Source of the DNA: Mariniblastus fucicola
GTDB taxonomy: Bacteria > Planctomycetota > Planctomycetia > Pirellulales > Pirellulaceae
Direction of reading: 5' to 3'
Assembly: GCF_008087665.1 (NCBI RefSeq)
Contig: NZ_CP042912.1
Coordinates: forward strand, 6,138,001 to 6,202,000
DNA length: 64,000 bases
This document shows, in pieces, positions 47,401 through 54,495 of this stretch (position 1 is the stretch's first letter; each line of letters starts with the position of its first letter). A model generated the notes under the pieces. That model was not told the origin of the DNA. It worked only from the letters and a program-made list of their open reading frames with translations, and did no database searches. The translations under genes were made by a program, and so were the position numbers.

Positions 47401-50400
47401 GTTTTCGTAAGTCGGATTGCTCAATTCAACGGTGAACTGCGCGAAGTGGTCGGCCCCCTCGGAGACGATCACATCGGTCACCATGATTTCAGGAACATCG
47501 TCGTCGATAATGTCCGTGGTGACTTCGAAGTCCGATACCGAAATCTGGAGTGCTTCCAAAGATCCGCCAGTCACATTGTCGATCGCCACCGTGAAGCTTT
47601 CGAGAGGCTCGCCAAGCGTATCGTCGATCGTCGGGATGTCGAAATTGACCATCGTCGATCCAGCCGGGATCGTCACCGAACCGATGCCCGTGTAGTCGCT
47701 GCCTCCACTTGCAGTGCCCGTGTAGACAAACGTCACTGTCACATCGGTCAAAGGAACGTTGTTGATCGCGACCGTGTAGGACGCCAGATCGCCTTCGGTG
47801 ACACTGGTCGTTCCGGTGATGCTTACTTCGGAAGGATCTGGAGTTGGATCATCAAGGATCGTACCAGTTCCCGTGTCTCCAGAATTGAACGTGGTGCCGC
47901 TGACCCGGGCGACGACCAGCGAGTAAGTCTCTCCTCCATCGATGTACGGATCGTCAACGATCGAAGTGCGAACCTGAAGCGAAGTGGCTCCTGCGGCAAT
48001 CGTTACGTTGCCAGAAACGGGCTGCCAGGCGGCGCCGTCAAAGTACTCCAGCCCCGGACCAAAGTCATCGGTTGCGACCGCAGTCACATCGACCAACGAC
48101 AACGTCAGCTCAACATCTTCGACGCTTGGATTGGAAAGGCTGATCGTGAACACGGCGTGCGAGTCGGTGTCCTCAGTGGCCGTGACATCGTCAATGCTGA
48201 TCACCGGACGGTCGTCATCGGTACCGTTGGGTCCGGCTCCATCGTCGAAGATCGTGCCGACACCCTGAGCATCGGTAATCGTTCCGCCGCTGGCGTTGGA
48301 AAGATCAACATTGAACGTTTCCGGGCCTTCGTAGAGGTTGTCGTCGGCGATCGTGATCGTCAACGTTTGCGTCTGTTGACCGGCTGCGAAATTGGCCGTG
48401 CCGGCCGCGGAAGTAAAGTCAACGCCGCTGGTTGCCGTTCCGCTGGAAGTCGCCCAATCAACGGAGACTGCACCCGTCGGGGTTTGATCCAGCGAGATCG
48501 TGAACGTCATCGTTCCACTGTCTTCATCGACTGAGACGTCGTCGATCGAAATCAGCGAAATGTCATCGTTAACAATGGTTCCCGTACCAGTGTCGCTGGC
48601 GCTGGTCACCACGCCACTGACGACGGTGGCTGCAAGCGTAAACGTTTCATCGGGCTCAACATCGCCGTCCTGAACCGAATCGATGCGAACTTGCAACGAC
48701 GTTTCGCCCGCGGGAACCGTGATTTGAGTTCCAGAAACGGCGGCCTGCCATGCTGTGCCGTCGAAGTATTCAAAGTTCGTCGTTTCGAAATCAGTCGCCG
48801 CGGTGGCGGAACCACTTGCTGCAGCCAGATCAAGCACGATGTCTTCGAAGGAAGCGACGTCCAGCGAGACCAGAAACTCAACCGAACCGCCTTCGGTCGC
48901 CGAACCGTCACCAATCGAAACGGTCGGTGCAGGAGTATCATCAACAATCGTGGTCGTGACACTGGCTGCCGAACCGAGTGTGATTGTTTCTCCGGTCGTG
49001 CTGGCCGGATTGGAAAGAGAGATCGCAAAGTCTTCGTCGCCTTCGTAGATCGAATCAGGATTCGTCGGCAAGCTGATATTCAAGCCCGAGGTGACTCCGG
49101 TTCCGTCACTGGTAAACGTCAGCGTTGTCCCATCCCATGCGAATGAGCCCGGCCCGGAATAAGCAGCGACGGCGGCGGTCACAGCAGCATCAAGCGTTCC
49201 ATGATCGGCCGCAACCGTATCCACATCAGCCAACGCAAGATCCACCGAAGCAGTCTCGCCGTCGCGAAGAGCATCCGAAAGTGTCACCACATACGAAGCG
49301 CTGTTGCCATCGACAACCGTCGCGCCACCGCTGATCGTCCACTGTGCCGATTCCGCGTCGCGAATGACAGAAATGGTGCTGGTGGCAAGGTTGCTGTCGA
49401 CGTCGCCATCGTTGACGCAGACTCCAAAGATTCGATCTGATTCCGTTGGCAGCGCCGAATCATTTCGATACGTCGTATCGCCAAGAATCGCTTCGGCTTC
49501 CACCGTGGTCATCTCGCTTAAGTCAGAGCGTGTGATGTCGAAACGGGACGTCGCGGCAACGAAACTGACGTCGTAGCTGATTCCGCCGACGTTGATCGTG
49601 GTCGTCGCATCGGAGGTCGCGTCGAGCTGAAAATCTACGCCGCCGACCGTGAGGAATTCTTCTCCAGCATCAACAATCGTAGCTTCGTCGACATCGATCT
49701 TCAAAGTCGGGATCGTCGTGTCGTCTTCGTCGATCACAGTCGCCGCATCCGTCAGGCTAACCGGCGAACCGCCTTCGGCGAAAGTATCGGCATGGTCCAG
49801 ACCGCCACCGGCGCCGTTGAGATCCACCGCTGGAGGATCGTTGACGGGCGTGATCGTAAAATCGACTTGTCCGCTATCGGTGTCCGTCCCGTCGGTAATG
49901 TCGTAGCTGAAACTGCCCGCAGCAGCCGTCGTGAAAATGTCTGGAGCGTCGTAAACCAGGCTGGTCAACTGAGCCACCGTCAATGTATCACCGCTGTTGA
50001 CCGCCGTAATTCCGTCGGCGAGAAAAACCGTGCCCTGCGTTGGCAAACCGGTCACCGTTGCCGTCAACGTATCACCATCGATGTCGGTTGGCGGACTCAG
50101 GGCCAGCGGATTGGCTGTCGATTCTTCTGCTACGGAAATCGAGTTATCCGTCGCAACTGGAGGATCCTGCAGCGGATTAACGTCGACCGTCATCACGTTA
50201 GGCGACGTCTGATAAAGCGAACCATCGCTGACTGAAAAATCGAACGTCGCGTAGGCTGGCCCAAAGTCATCCGGATCGGGCACAAACAGAAGCCGACCAT
50301 TGTTGATATCGGTCAGCGAAATGACCTGTCCGGCAACAACGGGATTGCCTGCAATTAACAGCTGACCATCTGCCGGCAGCGAATCAATGCGAACCGTGAC

Positions 50401-53400
50401 CAGCGCGTCACCTGCGTCCGGATCAGCGAACGCAAAATCGGATGCGGCAAAAACGTAAGCACCGTCTTCATCGACTGACACTGTTTCGTCCGCCGATGTT
50501 GGCGGATCGGAGACAGGAACCACGTTGATCAGAACTGTGCTTGACGCGGTCCCGCCGTTGCCATCATTGATCGTGTAGTTGACTGTGTCCGATCCGTGGA
50601 AATTCGCGTTGGGCGTATAGTCGATCGTCCCATCAGCATTGATCACCACGGTCCCATTGGCAGCCACCGCAGTCGTAACGGTCAGCGTATCGTTGTCCGG
50701 ATCACTGTCGTTGGCCAGAATATCAATGTTGGGCAACGTGACATCTTCGTTCGTGCTGCCGCTGTCGGCGTTGGCAACCGGAGGATCTTGCACGTTAAGG
50801 ACAGTGACCGTGACCGTCGCGCTGCTGGTTCTGCCACTGGCGTCGGCAAGCGTGTAGGTAAACGTATCGCTGCCAAAGAAATCAGCGTCCGGAGTGTAGT
50901 CAATCGTGCCGTCAGGGTTGACCAATATGGAACCGTTGGATGGCGGCGTGGTTGACTGGATATTGTAAGCACCGGTGAAAGGCAAATTATCGTTTGCCAT
51001 AACGTTGATGTTGACCAGCGTCTCTTCATCCGTGGTCTCTGCATCATCAACCGCATTCAACGGACCGGTGACGGGTTCTGAGACTTCGATGTAGGCCGTT
51101 GCTGTGTCGAAACCGCCGTTGCCGTCACTGATTTGATAGACAAACTGATCGGTCCCCGAAAATCCGGTCGCAGGCGTGTACGAGAAAGTCCCATCGCTAT
51201 TGATCGTGACCGAACCGTTGCTCGGACCGGACACAGGCGTCGTGTTGACGGTCAGGGCATCGCCATCCTCATCAGAATCGTTGACCAACAATCCGGTGCT
51301 TGCAGGGACGTTGAGCGTCGTGTTGCCCAGCACGGTATAGTTGTTGTCCACCGCAACCGGGACGTCATTGACGGGTTTGACGATGACATCAAAGGTTGTC
51401 GAAATCGAATCGGTATCCGTGACGCCTCCGCCGACATCCTGCCAGTCAACATCCAGATCGATCGTAAACGTTCCGGACTCGTTTGGATTCGCGCGATAAA
51501 CCAAAAGGGATTGATCCCAGGCGGTAATATCCACCGACTGGACACTGGATGTCGCGGTGAAACTGTTGGTGCCATCGCTGATGGTGTGGCCAACCGGAAT
51601 GCCGGACAGCGCCATCGACGTCACCGTTTCGCTTCCGTCCTGGTCCACGAAGTTCGGCGTGATGTTGGCCGAAATCGGAATGTCAGTGTCTTCATCGCCG
51701 CAGGCATCCGCGATTCCGGTAAAGTCAATCGGATCGATTACGGCCTGGATTGTCACTGCCGTTGCTTCTACTTCATCGCCGATGCGCAGGTTTACTTCGA
51801 CCGGATTGGTTCCCGAAAAGTGCTCTGGTGGAATGTAGGAAAGACCGGCCTGGGCTTCGGCGATCGTCATCTCCCAATTTCCTGTCACGGGATTGAAAGT
51901 TCCCTGGCTAAACGCGCCACCGTTGGTAAAGCCACTGATCTCGAACGGAGCAGCCCCATACCATTCGATCTGGGCTCCGGCAAAATAGTCTCTGAAAGTC
52001 TGGGTTCCGTCGCCGCTACTGACAGACAGCTCCAGCGTGTCACCACCGTTGACCAGGTTGAAAGCCGCCGTACCAGCGAACTCGTCATTGAAAGGTGGCA
52101 GGGAAGCATGGTTGCTGATTGAATTAGGATCGTCAAAGAACGCGGTCCCAAAATCGGTTTGGTCCCAGCCCACCAGATCAACAACATTTCCGGCTCGCAC
52201 CATGTAGATGGATCCGCTGCTGATTCCGTTGACCAGATCGATGACCGCGAACGCCGCACCCATATTTTCGTTGGTGTTGCTGGTTGAGATTCCGTTCGCG
52301 GTCAGGTTCATGATCCCCAACGTCGCATTCTCGGGAATGTCAAACGCCAGCGTCGACGCAGGATTGCTCGGATCGGAGTTCCACAGACCGTAGGCTGTCG
52401 ACTCGCCCAATTGCTCCGCAGACGAACCCGCGTCCTTGCGGTCGTAGTACTCCACCGTCACCAAACTGTTGAAGCTGGACGCAAACGTGTTGTTGCGATT
52501 GATGATCAGATTGCCGCTTCCGTCGACATAAATCTGGTTATCGTTGAGCAACGAAGCCGCTTCGGTTGTGTCGCCAATGGTGGTGGCAGCATCGAGAATC
52601 GTACCGATGGCCGCCGACGAAACATCATAGTTTTCGAACGCGTAGTTGATAACGCGATCGTCCGTTTCACCGCGCTGCGCAGCAACGACTCCGGACGCCT
52701 GCAGCGTCGACAGATCCAGATAGATGCGGCTGTTCCCTTTGTATTCAACCTGCGAATCGGAAGACGTTGCCGCGTCGGCAATATTGATCACCACAAAGTC
52801 CGCGTCGGCAGGAATGGCCAGCGATGCATTTGACTGATCACCATCTTCCAGCACCGCCGTTGCCGTCTGGATGAACTCCGAACTGCTTGTCGCATTGGTC
52901 AGAAACTCGACGTGGTAGGCCGTCTGTAGTTGATGATTTTCGACGATCGTCAGCACGCCGTCCACGATCGAGAAAGTCGGATCAATTCCGTCGTTGGCAT
53001 CTCCGGTCACCGTTCCGCCACCGGTGAGAATTGAACTTCCCAGCGGCGAACCGCTCCAACCGAACTGGTCGCTTCGACTGGGTCCCTGATCGATCAGGTG
53101 CCCGATGTAGCCGTTGGAAGTCTCCGTTCCGAGGTCGATACTCGCGTAGAGAAACTGATAGTCATCGTTCTGATCGTCGCGGGTGGAGGTCCCGATATCG
53201 CGAGTCGAATAGCCCGTGATCTTGATCCCTGTCGTACCCGCCGGAATCAGGAAATCCGTCGAATCCGTGCCCGCGGTGCTGCTGCGGAACCCGGTGTCGG
53301 TGGCAATAATATCGCGCAGCGGCCCTCCATCGGTGAGCGATGGCGCAAGCACCAGGCCCAAATCGATGGCCGAATCTTCAGGACCACTGGCTGTTGGGAA

Positions 53401-54495
53401 GACTGAAAAATTGTCCAAAACCACTTCGGTTGCCAGCCCGAAATAGTCACCATCGCTGAGGTCGACCTGGTGAAAGTACACCAGTCCGTTGGCTGCGTCG
53501 TAGCCGCTGGCGACAAGCGTGGTCGTGCCAGGTCCGTCGGCGAGATCTGCCTGATCCGAGACAATCAATCCGAACTCCGAAGCGATCGTCGCATTAATGC
53601 CGGGCACGCCGCTGACATCAAAGACGAATGAAGATCGTCCGACGTCTCCGGTTTCGTTGAACTGCCAAACACGCTCCAACATCTGTCCGACGCGGGACGG
53701 CGTATTGATCACCGTCACGGCTTCCGGATTCCCGTTGTTGGAAAGAGTCACTGTGCCGGAACCACCAAGTTCGGCGTCCTGAACGGTTGCAATGCCATCG
53801 GTGGCTTCCACCATTAACGTTCCGGACCAGGAGGCGGCCGAGAGCGAAATGGTTTCTACTCGTCCGCTGCTGAACTCAAGGTTCCAGTTCGCCGAACCGT
53901 CTTCGGCAACTCCTGTCACATCGACTGAAGCAGCCACATCGGCGCCCGTCACCAAGCTGACGGTGCGGATTAGCGATTGGCCATCGGAGTTTCCGGCAAG
54001 CTCGCAACCGTAGAGCAAAATGTCGGCGTCCTCGGTGAGCGCGTTGGACCACGAAGCAAGCTCGTCGAGATAACCGTTGACGGTTTCGTTTCCGAGCACA
54101 CTGGAACCGAGTGCGACTTTCCCGGCTTCACCGTGCGAAAGAATATGAATCCCGTCGTATCGGCCTTCGGTCTGATTCAGCAATTCCGTGATCTGTTGGA
54201 CACCATCTTCGCCGGAACGGATATACCGAATCTCAAAGCTGCTGGATTTGTTGGACTCCAGCAATGAGAGCAGCAGTTGTTGGCCGTCCTCGACACCTTC
54301 GTCCACGAAAATTAGCTCGCGCGGCGCGGCATTGTCGGACAGAACGATGCTTTCGAATTGCGCAGTTTGCACCTGCCCATCTTCAACGACTGGAAGAATG
54401 AACGTTGCGTCGGGCACGCCGTCAAACAGAACCCTATCTTCGAGGCGTTCGAAAATTGATGGCAGAAAAGAGGAAGGCAGGTGGGGCGAATGCAT
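32482..54495 (-). CDS. Giant multidomain surface protein (DUF4347, cadherin-like, Calx-beta array, SdrD-B-like)
   Basis: 7337 residues from ATG 54495, the only nearby ATG; an open frame upstream to 54588 has only non-ATG starts. Residues 15-26 (FERLEDRVLFDG) are the planctomycete LE-R-VLF segment. Residues about 58-220 are a DUF4347 domain with His121 (LSHGEAG) and Cys164 (LLYGCEL). Next come beta domains, including cadherin-like units with NDSDEDGDALTV and DGTFSYTPA near 50.3-51.4 kb. Then there is an array of 36 Calx-beta-like units (nine shorter, 27 longer, about 135 residues, beginning ATWSI/LxGDATVxEG). After it: another cadherin-like unit, two DUF11-like domains (DLGIAK) and an SdrD-B-like domain (GEISGNVFYDFNNNGVRES). 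The last 60 residues have six Cys, many Glu, and end FLKRMANWLRR. It is probably a Ca-binding cell-surface adhesin or coat protein. No classical signal peptide is seen. Confidence 0.92.
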   Translation of the reverse strand: MHSPHLPSSFLPSIFERLEDRVLFDGVPDATFILPVVEDGQVQTAQFESIVLSDNAAPRELIFVDEGVEDGQQLLLSLLESNKSSSFEIRYIRSGEDGVQQITELLNQTEGRYDGIHILSHGEAGKVALGSSVLGNETVNGYLDELASWSNALTEDADILLYGCELAGNSDGQSLIRTVSLVTGADVAASVDVTGVAEDGSANWNLEFSSGRVETISLSAASWSGTLMVEATDGIATVQDAELGGSGTVTLSNNGNPEAVTVINTPSRVGQMLERVWQFNETGDVGRSSFVFDVSGVPGINATIASEFGLIVSDQADLADGPGTTTLVASGYDAANGLVYFHQVDLSDGDYFGLATEVVLDNFSVFPTASGPEDSAIDLGLVLAPSLTDGGPLRDIIATDTGFRSSTAGTDSTDFLIPAGTTGIKITGYSTRDIGTSTRDDQNDDYQFLYASIDLGTETSNGYIGHLIDQGPSRSDQFGWSGSPLGSSILTGGGTVTGDANDGIDPTFSIVDGVLTIVENHQLQTAYHVEFLTNATSSSEFIQTATAVLEDGDQSNASLAIPADADFVVINIADAATSSDSQVEYKGNSRIYLDLSTLQASGVVAAQRGETDDRVINYAFENYDVSSAAIGTILDAATTIGDTTEAASLLNDNQIYVDGSGNLIINRNNTFASSFNSLVTVEYYDRKDAGSSAEQLGESTAYGLWNSDPSNPASTLAFDIPENATLGIMNLTANGISTSNTNENMGAAFAVIDLVNGISSGSIYMVRAGNVVDLVGWDQTDFGTAFFDDPNSISNHASLPPFNDEFAGTAAFNLVNGGDTLELSVSSGDGTQTFRDYFAGAQIEWYGAAPFEISGFTNGGAFSQGTFNPVTGNWEMTIAEAQAGLSYIPPEHFSGTNPVEVNLRIGDEVEATAVTIQAVIDPIDFTGIADACGDEDTDIPISANITPNFVDQDGSETVTSMALSGIPVGHTISDGTNSFTATSSVQSVDITAWDQSLLVYRANPNESGTFTIDLDVDWQDVGGGVTDTDSISTTFDVIVKPVNDVPVAVDNNYTVLGNTTLNVPASTGLLVNDSDEDGDALTVNTTPVSGPSNGSVTINSDGTFSYTPATGFSGTDQFVYQISDGNGGFDTATAYIEVSEPVTGPLNAVDDAETTDEETLVNINVMANDNLPFTGAYNIQSTTPPSNGSILVNPDGTIDYTPDADFFGSDTFTYTLADASGRTSSATVTVTVLNVQDPPVANADSGSTNEDVTLPNIDILANDSDPDNDTLTVTTAVAANGTVVINADGTIDYTPNANFHGSDTVNYTINDGNGGTASSTVLINVVPVSDPPTSADETVSVDEDGAYVFAASDFAFADPDAGDALVTVRIDSLPADGQLLIAGNPVVAGQVISLTDINNGRLLFVPDPDDFGPAYATFDFSVSDGSLYQTSPNVMTVDVNPLQDPPVATDNSISVAEESTANPLALSPPTDIDGDTLTATVTGLPTQGTVFLADGITAVNSGDTLTVAQLTSLVYDAPDIFTTAAAGSFSYDITDGTDTDSGQVDFTITPVNDPPAVDLNGAGGGLDHADTFAEGGSPVSLTDAATVIDEDDTTIPTLKIDVDEATIVDAGEEFLTVGGVDFQLDATSDATTTINVGGISYDVSFVAATSRFDITRSDLSEMTTVEAEAILGDTTYRNDSALPTESDRIFGVCVNDGDVDSNLATSTISVIRDAESAQWTISGGATVVDGNSASYVVTLSDALRDGETASVDLALADVDTVAADHGTLDAAVTAAVAAYSGPGSFAWDGTTLTFTSDGTGVTSGLNISLPTNPDSIYEGDEDFAISLSNPASTTGETITLGSAASVTTTIVDDTPAPTVSIGDGSATEGGSVEFLVSLDVASFEDIVLDLAAASGSATAATDFETTNFEYFDGTAWQAAVSGTQITVPAGETSLQVRIDSVQDGDVEPDETFTLAATVVSGVVTSASDTGTGTIVNDDISLISIDDVSVDEDSGTMTFTISLDQTPTGAVSVDWATSSGTATSGVDFTSAAGTANFAAGQQTQTLTITIADDNLYEGPETFNVDLSNASGGTITDAQGVGTIFDDGAGPNGTDDDRPVISIDDVTATEDTDSHAVFTISLSNPSVEDVELTLSLVDVTAVATDDFGPGLEYFDGAAWQPVSGNVTIAAGATSLQVRTSIVDDPYIDGGETYSLVVARVSGTTFNSGDTGTGTILDDPTPDPSEVSITGTTSVTEGDLASYTVAINNVPLTDVTVTFVYTGTASGGSDYTGIGSVTIPAGSTMVNFDIPTIDDTLGEPLESFTVAIDNVTGGSLEALQISVSDFEVTTDIIDDDVPEIMVTDVIVSEGADHFAQFTVELSNPTYENIDFSISATGSTADGEKVDYGIIGTEELEVFDGTNWMPATAATIAAGETAILLRTPIIDDSLAEPVETFVVTATTLSGTTSNPSDSGIGTIQDDTTDPETILVSLTGPGTVVEGDTTTDYTISLTDPTPASINAAEDVTVTLTYSGTAADGTDFTGVSTVLIPAGSPSATFTLPTVDDSLYEAAESIVVTIDSVAGGGFEGIGIDTSADEVTTLIDDAADIPEVSINDVTAIEGTDDFAIYTIELSNLSYENVDISLSLADGSAVGSGVDFGSSGAGNLQVFDGVSWVDATTATIAAGDYFVQVRVPIADDLIDEPDEDYSLTVDVAAGTTTNIQVVGTGTIIDNDAAPDVTIDDATASEGDPLVFDVTLSNPSSQPIVLDFSASDTTANASSDYNATAFEYSIDGGTNWLPAVGGTEVTIPANSTAVQVRVATTEDLTLESTETMQLSIASVVSGLVGNTTDVATGTITDDDLAIVSIVANDAVAGEPSDNGQFTVTMSGPSDSPTVIAYSVSGAASNGADFATLAGRVTIPAGQVSALIDVSVLDDAVVEGVEDVVVTLTSISSGDSQISIDAANSSDSATISDDDVASWSLVGAPTVNEGAAATYNLNLDGTLQAGETASVEFSIADNTSSASDHDSFSTAVATAVSAYTGAGSLAWDGTTLTFTSDGTGAMAELSIDLLAVNDSVVEGVEDYSISIANESSSTGAAIVIDASDQLVTTEIQDTIDAVGTSLDKATWSISGAASVDESQTTNYTISIDATLQSGETALVEMSLTHLDTIAADITEFDSAVASAVTAYNASGQPGSVAWDGTTLTFTSDGTGPMGDLIVQIDANADGFLEGAEDYSIQLSNASSTTDACVATDPADTVTTTINPDATSAEWSIGVDNSGDEGGMVSYTIALTESFGAGDTAAVELTVADGDTNPTDYANFVDAVNDAVLAYTGPGSLAFDGTTLTFTAIADGDSMAALNIELDLVDDALVEGSENFVVGLDNATGSTGVNVSVSATDDSVTTTINDTMGVGGALDAATWSITGPASGDEGSTVSYTVSLAGEFGEGESASVVIDLNDLTTDSGDYASIVAAVAAAAAANPDVTFDSALSTLTYAAPSDGATMTELVIDLGLATDTISEGPEDFEIVLRGESSSTGAAVAIDSSANSVTTTINDLTDPVEWAITGAMSADEGGAAQYTITLDGALGANETATVEIGFADLTSSANDRSHIDAAIAAATASDPSLSYNASTGVLTFTAPNNGAAMAPLVIDLAIVNDAFIEGPEQYSIGLSNAGSTTGTVSSVSATQNGVTTEINDTVDFGLGPDEGEWSIAGDASVAEGNVAQYTVSLSGTYGADEVAHVDLTPADVGTTSGDYASFVAAVDAAVASYSGAGSVSFDGTTLSFTAASDGDVMTDLVIDLGAVDDLLVEGNEDYTVSISNAGSTTGGSVVLGGTVAVTTTITDNDTATWSLIGDATVGESGSAQYTLALAGTLQLGETATIDLGLADVDTTSADYANFVAAVNAAVSGRSDLAFDGTTLTYTGDGSPMVDLMVEVGAIDDVLVEGAEDFTVSISSPNSTTGGDIAVGGSVSVTTTVLDNDAATWSIVGDAAVGEGAAAEYTVALSGTLQSGETATIELALANVDTSSSDYVDFVSAVDAAVASRSDLAFDGTTLTYRGDGSPMVDLMVEVGAIDDVLIEGDEDFTVSIFNPTSTTGSDIAVGGSVSVTTTILDNDTATWSLIGDATVGEGGSAQYTLALAGTLQSDETATIDLGLADVDTTSADYANFVAAVNAAVSGRSDLAFDGTTLTYTGDGSPMLDLVVEVGAIDDVLIEGDEDFTVSIFNPNSTTGSDIAVGGSVSVTTTILDNDTATWSLIGDATVGEGSVAQYTLALAGTLQFGETATIDLAMSDVDTTSADYANFVAAVNAAVSGRSDLAFDGTTLTYTGDGSPMVDLVVEVGAIDDVLIEGDEDFTVSIFNPTSTTGSDIAVGGSVSVTTTITDNDTATWSLIGDATVGEGASAQYTLALAGTLQSGETATIDLAMSDVDTTSADYANFVAAVNAAVSGRSDLAFDGTTLTYTGDGSPMVDLVISLDAIDDVLVEGAEDYEVSINNAGSTTGGSLTITGPNTVTTTIIDNDAVEWSIVGDASVDEGGTSRYTVQLDGILQAGDNAIVQLDLADLETDSADYANFVTAVQTAIGSRTDLSFDAATGQLTATGTGSPTADLVIDLAAMDDAFIEGPERYQILLSNPTSTTGAAFGIDLSESLVTTTINDTVADGGILEEAVWTLGVDQTVPEGTSGAYSLSLSGVLQAGEMVSVDLGLADIDTVGSDYASFDAAMNNAVAAYAGPGSVAWDGVTFTFTSDGTGAMAPLSISLGTVNDAFAEGPEDFVIALSNASSPTGVATSIDVTQDDAVTTIDDTVGAGADDVTFAIVGDTAVNEGGTAVYTVNTTGGIGAGEIATVELQIADVDTTSADYASFNAAVAAAVASYNSSGNPGSVSWDGTTLSFTATSDGDVLSGLQIELDATDDAFLEGPEVFDLRLANPGSPSGVTAGIDAIENIVVTTINDTDGDGGPAEPGGEWSLTGGGIVDEGDSASFVIALSGNLQAGESTSVELALADIETDGGDYAVLSTAIADAVTAYNAIPSNSGMLAWDGTSLTFTSDGTGPMNDLPFTLDTVDDPIVEGNERFNILLSNPMSTTGLSPTVSGTENLATTTIVDNDTVTWDITGDASVGEGSAARYTFTLTGTMQAGETAAVELNLADVDTDSSDYADFIAAVNTAVSARSDLSFDGTMLTYTSDGSPMADLLVELDSIDDATIEGSEDYRVSISNPVSTTGSDVALGGSTAVTTTIADNDTATWSISGDSVVSEGATAQYQVALAGEVQAGETATIDLSLANVDTSSADYANFVTAISAAVAGRSDLAFDGTTLTFTSSGLPMPALVFDVAATDDTAVEGSEDFVVSISNPGSTTGSDIAVGGSVSVFTTITDNDTATWSIVGDSTVDESGTARYTVALAGTLQAAETAMVDLQLTDVDTTSADYANFVAAVNAAVSSRSDLAFDGTTLVYTGNGNPMVDLIIELAATDDSLVEGAEDYRVSIANPGSGTGSDIAVSSDVVTTTITDNDSATWSIVGDAVVAEGAIASYTISLQETLQTGEVATIVLSLADIDTDSTDYVNFVAAVNSAVAGRPELTFDGTTLTFTSDGNPLADLVVNFSAINDVVVEGPEDFTVSISNPGSTTGSGVNVGASTIVTTTITDDDVVAWSIVGDAMVAEGATAQYTVSLGGNLQSGETSTIELGLSDAATNSSDYASFVTAVNNAIAGRSELSFDGVTLTFTSDGTPMADVIIELDTNDDVLVEGDESYAVSISNPGSTTGSEAALGGSTSVTTLIEDNDAATWSLSGDTIVAEGANAQYSLELEGTMQAGETATIELQLTDVDTASTDYASFIAAVNTAVANYAGAGTVGFDGTTLTFTASADEDSMAALTIELSAVDDVLAEGPEDFVVQISNPSSTTGVDSELGSAVTVTTEITDNDAAAWSIIGDSTVDEGGTSQYTISLQGTLQAGENSSVQIVLADIETSSADYENFIAAVQAAVATRADLVFDSATGTLTATGTGSAMADLIFDLDATDDMFLEGPERYQVMLSNATSTTGSTTGIDANANIVTTTINDTVGDGGALEEAIWTFGVDQTVPEGVDGMYTLQLSGSLQAGEVAYVEMAVSDISSASVDYGQFVTAMNNAVASYSGPGTVSWAGSTFTFTGDGTGPMAPLSIALPTNNDVIAEGAEDFRIALTNAGSLSGMAVSIAPQSDDAVTTIDDTIGAGTDDVTFAIVGDNSVDEGGTANYSITTTGGLGAGQQASVELLLGDVDTNRADYADFDATVSDAVASYNAGGNPGSVSWDGTTLTFTADSDGDTLMGLMIDLAADDDDWLEGPETFDLTLANPSSATGVVVGIASGQASVFTTINDTVGDGGAPEPGALWSLTGDASVAESGTATYSVGLTGNLQAGESTSVQLTAANIETAFNDFQTFADAVADAVSDYNADATNHGSLLWDGTTLTFSSDGSGPMGDLEFMLDTTGDILAEGPERLNVMLANPISTTGLSPTISSTENIVTTTIVDDDPVAWSIAGPSMTSEGNDATFTVALSGVFQQGETASVNLALTHVETDDSDFADTLAAIAAAAASNPNVTFDPATGVLEFTAPNDGASMADLVINLPISSDGVSEGPEDFEIGLSNPTSNTGLSPTIDSAQSAVTTTINGSPVLQPDVDFTSINTPYVGNVLSNDSDPDGDALTVTHVDGQPIGNPIATGNGTVLMNPDGGFTFVPTPGFFGVESFTYTVVDAAGNTKTTSVELTVNNADLGIAKAASDAVANGENWDITFTLVMENLGNVSLNGIGLMDDVAAKFGDALVAVSLPTLQNFSGNGAVPSLNSNWTSDTSANLLANGVLAPGDSFEVSFTVTIDPDAGGVSQAISNQAQGQGQGINPDGTPMLDSNGQPAIASDLSDDGSDPAGENGSDNGDGVFGNDATNILIADLGIAKSIVGEAELLFSGNYVVTYQVVVENTGTVSLGSLSLLENLQAQFGAAFVESSNLGLVVPASDPASSITISSTFDGRTDFELLEVTSANLLAPGDSFTLQFTVEVDPLAIAGTVGNQVSGSAAAVDANGNPLLDSNGNAITGSDLSDSGSDPGTSNPDDPGDTGSTSDATQFNPATLPLGEISGNVFYDFNNNGVRESTEDGIAGVEIILTGTDVYGNTVNISQLTDVDGHYSFTGLNAGIYRLTEVQPDDFDDGIDSGDASWTIGDDEFSNIALNWGQSFTASTFAERFPGTSGFPPSFGKLAPIYVSNVGELVEGYVATSSPIYAGIPIGTNANPLWLVSGRPVQGGYSVDFAAGEGGCPVIVEPCVDASPALPPLPEILMQEFVEENCHADGDEAVVEEETVVCEEEVCPPEAAADCPPAPNFLRGSFLKRMANWLRR
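40996..43060 (-). repeat. Five tandem 405-bp units inside the giant gene
   Basis: The segment encoding ATWSLIGDATVGEG recurs at about 41401, 41806, 42211, 42616 and 43021, a constant step of 405 bases (135 residues). The units are close to identical at DNA level over long stretches, with a block near 42430-42620 more divergent. This indicates recent amplification or gene conversion. Confidence 0.85.
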
